Positions 60,031 through 64,000 of a stretch of 64,000 nucleotides of DNA are shown here, one piece after another; position 1 is the first letter of the stretch; every line of letters begins with the position of its first letter. A program made the translations under genes and the position numbers. The stretch comes from Ptychodera flava. Taxonomy: Eukaryota; Hemichordata; Enteropneusta; Ptychoderidae. The notes under the pieces are model-generated. The model worked only from the letters and a program-made list of their open reading frames with translations. It was not told the origin of the DNA and searched no databases. The stretch is taken from contig NC_091931.1 of NCBI RefSeq assembly GCF_041260155.1, forward strand, positions 27,235,654 through 27,299,653, read 5' to 3'.

Positions 60031-60439
60031 GTGTGATGAACGGCCAGCTGAGAGACAGAAAGTTAAAGCAACCAAATACTATAAAAAGAAGACTGTCGCC
60101 CATGATAGGTCTCTTGACCTGGCATCTCGTTCTTGCGGCTTGTACAAGGAGTGTCCCGTGGACTTTTGCATGGCCAAAGTCAAGCAGCTAGACCACCACA
60201 TGAAAAATGTCCATGGGCTCAACTCATCAAGCCCAAGATACAGTTTAATTCTTGCTAAGGCTCACCGCAAGGCCAGATGGCAGTCCGTGCTCATACGCCA
60301 GGCCAGAGAGAGGGGTGATAATTTAGAGATGGACAGGGGAGAGGAAGTGAGTGGTGGAGGAGAAAGAGAGAATAGAGAGAGACATGAAGAGCAGACGTAT
60401 AGGGAAGAGGAAGTCAGTGGTGGACAGAGAGATAGATGA
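59699..60439 (+). pseudogene. Plus-strand frame over repeats and a zinc-finger-like segment of the tyrosine-recombinase-type gene
   Basis: A 246-codon open frame. Its first part crosses the tandem repeat in a frame that is probably not the original one. From about 60000 it reads GGNGPECDERPAERQKVKAT, then KKKTVAHDRSLDLASRSC, then LYKECPVDFCMAKVKQLDHH and MKNVHG. C-x4-C-x9-H-x4-H is a short zinc-finger-like motif. The end is charged and low in complexity (EEVSGGGERENRERHEEQ). No database match was made. Confidence 0.5.
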
Positions 60440-60690
60440 AGGGAATAGAGGGGTGACAGACGGAGTAGGGGGCAGTCAGCCGTCTGAGTTATCTGCAAGA
60501 GAGAGAAAAACAAGAGGCTCCTTCCTAAAGTGGCTGATGGGCATGGACGGGGGCAGAAAATCGCAAAAGAATGCAAGACAACACATGCGGCAAGCTGCTG
60601 CTATTGTTAAACATGTACGAGGAATAAAGAATTTAGATGACAGGACAAAAATAAGGCAGTATTGCGAAGAGGGTGCAAAAGACCTTGAGG
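60440..60690 (+). pseudogene. Plus-strand middle segment of the tyrosine-recombinase-type gene
   Basis: In another frame the + strand reads ARERKTRGSFLKWLMGMDGG, then RKSQKNARQHMRQAAAIVKH and IKNLDDRTKIRQYCEEGAKD. F--WL---DGG-----A-QH--Q is a pattern I associate with N-terminal parts of invertebrate tyrosine-recombinase-like proteins. Its neighbours belong to the same broken gene. Confidence 0.45.
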
Positions 60691-61082
60691 CAAGTGGCTC
60701 CAGAGCCAGAAAGGGCTGCAGTTGTTGTTTGCCCTGGGTGTGACCTCTCACCTAGTGAGAGGTCATCACCCTCTTCATAGCGTCTATTACGGCCAGGCTG
60801 AGTGGAAACTGAGTCACTGCTCTCCCAAGTGCTGCCGAGGCAAGAAGCGGCGGCACTTGGTGTAGAGCATGCTTGTGAACTTTCACCCAGTTGAATGTTT
60901 TTATCCTTTTTATAAAAGAAACTGAATCCAGGCTCCCACTCACTGTCTGAATAATCAGAGGAACTCTCTATCTCTGAAGGTAGGAAGTCCGAATTGTCCA
61001 CAGAATCATTACAGTTGTCACTAAAAGACTCACTTTCCTGCGTTTGAAACAGGTCAACCCAGCTCTCTTCACTAGAAGACAT
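60690..61082 (-). pseudogene. Minus-strand N terminus of the tyrosine-recombinase-type gene
   Basis: From ATG at 61082-61080: MSSSEESWVDLFQTQESESF, then acidic/Ser-rich text (PSEIESSSDYSDSEWEPGF), then LGESSQACSTPSAAAS and SDSVSTQPGRNRRYEEGDD, which match the plus-strand repeat units at 59.3-59.9 kb in inverted orientation. The frame then runs into the inverted neighbour segment and loses identity. Confidence 0.55.
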
Positions 61083-61958
61083 TGTAACTGTATTTTTTTT
61101 TAAACAGAAGTGAAGAGATTTTAATGTCAGAAAATACAAAATATGCAGTCAATCAAAAACAATGTCAAGCAAACTGTCATAGATTTCAATGAATGACCAC
61201 CATTTTGCTAGCAAGATAATGGTGTTACGAATAGCCTATATAATATTATATAGGGCTCAGCCTTGGTGTCGCGCCAGGGGTTAAGATTGGCAATGTTATT
61301 TGTATTGATTCATGATAAACTGTAATTGTTACTTCATAAACGTTTATATGAAAACTATGCCCAGTTTCCCTCTGATGAAAGCAGTTCACGTACTTACACG
61401 ACATCAAACCCTGCAGCAGGGCAGGTAAGCTTATAGATTTTCTGTAGCGTGTAAAAATTTTGGACAAAAATTGGCAATTTTTACAATGATAACAGCCTAT
61501 GGCGTTAAACAAGGGACGTATTATGCAATAATTATCATTGCAATGGTAACCGCACTGCCCACCTTCCACTTGCAAGCTGAAAACTATAGCGTTCCGTCTA
61601 AAAACTTGCAATTTTTGAATCTAATTATTGACACAGGGGGCGCTCTTCTATAATTCATCCCAGCATTCTTTGCGTATGCCCCCCGTTCATATGCACGACA
61701 GTTTTCCTCCGTTTATCTATATAACGATACTTTGTATCAGCGACAAGGTGTATAATAACATTTACTGGCTAATAAAAGAGGTATATTTTATAAAAGGCAT
61801 GTTATATCATAGTAATTTGTTTCGTATTTGTTTATTTACGAGTACTCAAAAAAAAAAACATGGCGGCGCCCATCATGAGAAAGAAGGGTACACTTCCGGT
61901 TAGTCGCATAGTATATTATGAATAAGCGCATGCGTAGTCAGTAAGCCGCTGGCGCGAC

Positions 61959-61966
61959 TATAAAAG
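61959..61966 (+). promoter_or_regulatory. TATA-box-like sequence
   Basis: TATAAAAG followed 30 bp on by a pyrimidine-rich stretch (CTTCCTACAG). Upstream is CpG-bearing (CCGCTGGCGCGAC). The next open frame (62009-62233) is not recognised, so which transcript this serves is unknown. Confidence 0.4.
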
Positions 61967-62331
61967 GGCATATTAGAACTCTTCCTACAGTTTTGTCTCT
62001 TACCCAGGATGCATTTTGATTTGAATGAGCCGGTTTTGATATTATATGATATGATATATGATATTTTGCAGGTCACTGTAAAAATCAAGAATGATAACTA
62101 TTTCATTTACATCTTTGCAAACTCTCTAGAAGGTTCTAACTCTAAAATTGCACTTAGAATTCAGAATTACTTTATCTATGGCTTTAGGCGTTTTTGCATA
62201 TCATCTAGAAAAAAGAGCATCAAAACATACTAAGGACTGTTTGACCGAATTACGTCAGGGTGCAAGAGTAATTGAGTTCACGTCAGCACAACGTATTCCA
62301 AACAGCGTGCACCATCGTTAATAATGCTGGT

Positions 62332-62544
62332 TAAGATGGTTACACTGGTTAAATGTATTTTGGCTTATTTGGCTTGTAGTCTGTTGTATTACGGGTATTG
62401 TTATAGACAATGGATACCCATCATACAAAGTAAGGGGTATTCTCGTGTATGCCCTCTTTCGACTTAACAAAGCAAGAATAAGTAGAAATCGCAATGTTAT
62501 AAGCCAAATAAGCCAAAATACATTTAACAAGTGTAACCATCTTA
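62332..62544. mobile_element. 213-bp inverted-repeat element, arms about 42 bp
   Basis: TAAGATGGTTACACTGGTTA at the left pairs with AACAAGTGTAACCATCTTA at the right, and the pairing continues through TGTATTTTGGCTTATTTGGC. No transposase. TA at both ends may be the target site. Confidence 0.8.
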
Positions 62545-62608
62545 CTATGGCAACACTTCCTCAACGCTTTTATAGGATCCACCAAGATTCTGAAATCACA
62601 CAAATTAA

Positions 62609-62742
62609 CCAATAGGAACACAGACATTTGAGCCAATCACAGTGCTCCAGCTCTAACAACCAATAAGGCGAAATTAACCAATCAACAACAACTTACAACA
62701 AAAGAGAGATTACACAATCCGACACAACCATGCCATAAAAAG
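62609..62742 (+). promoter_or_regulatory. Candidate promoter: four CCAAT boxes then a TATA-like box
   Basis: CCAAT at 62609, 62633, 62660 and 62678, all on +, spaced 18-27 bp, then CATAAAAAG at 62734-62742. The start codon of an open frame follows at 62781. The order and spacing suit a real RNA polymerase II promoter. Confidence 0.5.
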
Positions 62743-62780
62743 ACAAACCACTCTAAACAACACATCAATCGACGTACACC

Positions 62781-63140
62781 ATGAGTGACTTTGAACTAAT
62801 CAGTGAGACTTCCTCAGATGAAGACAACATAACACCAGGGCAACCCGATCCAGTCCAGACATTTACAGAGTTCGACCTGACCTTCTCCACGTCAGCCACA
62901 ACAGAGCCACAACAAGACACAACATCGTCCGACAACAACATCTTCAACAAAATAAGAAAGTCCAGAAGCCACATCCAGTCACTGTACAACACGGAACAAG
63001 CTATCCGACGTCAACCAAGAAACGATCAACGATTTAAACACGCGGCAAAGGTCCCTAGAAGCCTTGAGTTATCGTGTAAACAAACAGACAGACAGACACA
63101 GACAGACAGACATCGCTATGACATTAGCCCACGTGTGTGA
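62781..63140 (+). CDS. Unrecognised open frame downstream of the CCAAT array
   Basis: 119 codons starting MSDFELISETSSDEDNITPG, acidic and Ser/Thr-rich, then a basic part (KIRKSRSHIQSLYNTEQAIR; PRNDQRFKHAAKVPRSLE). The last 25 codons run into a (CAGA)n tract and a 34-bp word shared with 56992-57025, so the coding part probably ends or splices near 63060. It could be the first exon of a transposable-element gene. I do not recognise it. Confidence 0.35.
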   Translation: MSDFELISETSSDEDNITPGQPDPVQTFTEFDLTFSTSATTEPQQDTTSSDNNIFNKIRKSRSHIQSLYNTEQAIRRQPRNDQRFKHAAKVPRSLELSCKQTDRQTQTDRHRYDISPRV

Positions 63141-64000
63141 ACATGTGAGCTAATAATATAATATTGTGCCTTTAAGTTTGTGATGATTTCGGGATGAAAT
63201 AACAGAGTACTTGAAGATGGATGATAGTTTAGCTTATCTATCCCATGATCACACTTAATCTGATTTATATTCAGTTCATTTTCAAATCTTTCAAAATACA
63301 GACATCATTGATAGCATACTTAGTTAACACTGGGTATGAATAGAAAACCCTGAGAAATATCACATGATTTCGCAAACTTCACTGTCAGCTCGTACAATCA
63401 CAACGAGGAGACTTTCGAATCTCACATTGGCTTTGTTTATAAATGGAACGTTTGCTGATAGCAACGTGTGTAGTAACCAGAATGAAGTTGGTTCTGAAAT
63501 GCAGTGCTTGCCTATATTTGGACAAAGTGTGCTTGGGCATGATACTTAGATATTATTCCCTAATATTTTTCTTCATTCAGTGAAAGAAAATATGAGTGAC
63601 ATAATGACTGTGTCACCATGAGTCGAAGATGTGTGGTGACACCGGTCATTACGTAACGAGTATTTTCCAAGCTGAATGAAGAAAAATAATAGGGGATAAT
63701 ATACTTATCACATGCACAAGCCAAGAATTTGTTATTTGTTATTAAAACACAAGGACTAGTGGATGTATTTTGTCAAACTCTAATAATCATGATTAATTGT
63801 TACAATATTTTCACGTCAGACACATTGTGATCGCTAATGTTTGTTTATATTGACAAGCATACCAAAGATCGACGCAAAAAAAGGTCCAACGTACCAAAAT
63901 TGATGACATAGACGCGGGTTGTCGTGACGTAGAACGACCAGAGAATAAATCTAGTATTTTGTGTTCGGAGATGACAAACTTGGCTTTTGAATGTGATAAA

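Larger units (their letters stand above)
47055..64000. other. TERF2IP intron and/or downstream DNA rich in transposable elements
   Basis: No exon of TERF2IP is recognised here. The stretch is made up of a LINE (47.7-52.9 kb), foldback elements, a diverged 200-bp tandem array (57.1-58.3 kb), a rearranged tyrosine-recombinase-type gene (58.4-61.1 kb) and two possible promoters (61.95 and 62.6-62.8 kb). The last 0.8 kb, from 63203, shows nothing I can name. Confidence 0.6.

Noticed and set aside
1-64000. CRISPR arrays, operons, rRNA or tRNA genes
   Set aside because: No short regularly spaced repeats with spacers, no ribosomal sequence and no convincing tRNA A and B boxes were seen; the DNA is animal nuclear sequence.

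Overview
The window is animal nuclear DNA: A+T-rich, with spliced genes, GT-AG introns of 0.3-4 kb, long non-coding stretches, microsatellites and many transposable elements. Five host genes are recognisable from their proteins. The protein sequences, gene spacing and repeat types suggest a marine invertebrate, perhaps an invertebrate deuterostome such as an acorn worm, amphioxus or echinoderm. I cannot name the species.

Host genes, left to right. (1) The last two coding exons of an EF-hand serine/threonine phosphatase (PPEF/rdgC) on + at 69-859. (2) TIMM10B (Tim9b), a small Tim chaperone, on - with exons at 8035-8334 and 8669-8758/8763 and a candidate first exon at 12865-12888. (3) Arfaptin (ARFIP) on +, with four coding exons between 24776 and 32963 and a non-coding first exon still to be found upstream. 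Its BAR-domain exon carries a one-base frameshift. TIMM10B and ARFIP are head to head, as TIMM10B and ARFIP2 are in human by recall. (4) Single-exon TIMM8 on - at 46213-46476. (5) The first coding exon of TERF2IP (RAP1) on +, starting 455 bp from TIMM8. The rest of TERF2IP is not visible and probably lies beyond the window.

Mobile DNA fills most of the rest. 47.7-52.9 kb is a CR1-like LINE. Its ORF1 encodes a 2A-like GDVQCNPGP motif followed by a PHD finger, its ORF2 start overlaps the ORF1 stop as ATGA, and its 3' end is an (AATC)n tail. Another repeat sits inside its 3' UTR. 58.4-61.1 kb holds a broken tyrosine-recombinase-type (Crypton-like) gene whose middle part is inverted between copies of a 270-bp repeat. 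Several families of short inverted-repeat elements are scattered around: TTAA-flanked CCCTTT elements (two of them identical), a 320-350 bp family with about 18-bp terminal repeats, AGCT-ended elements with a (GTAT)n core, a near-perfect 147-bp palindrome, and others. 34.6-36.15 kb is an element with a six-unit, about 226-bp tandem array that repeats an E-box and a DR1 nuclear-receptor-like motif.

The three best-supported host stories are the TIMM10B/ARFIP and TIMM8/TERF2IP divergent pairs, each joining a mitochondrial small Tim gene to an unrelated partner, and the ARFIP frameshift. I saw no CRISPR array, operon, rRNA or convincing tRNA, and no evidence of a wholly new multi-gene system.
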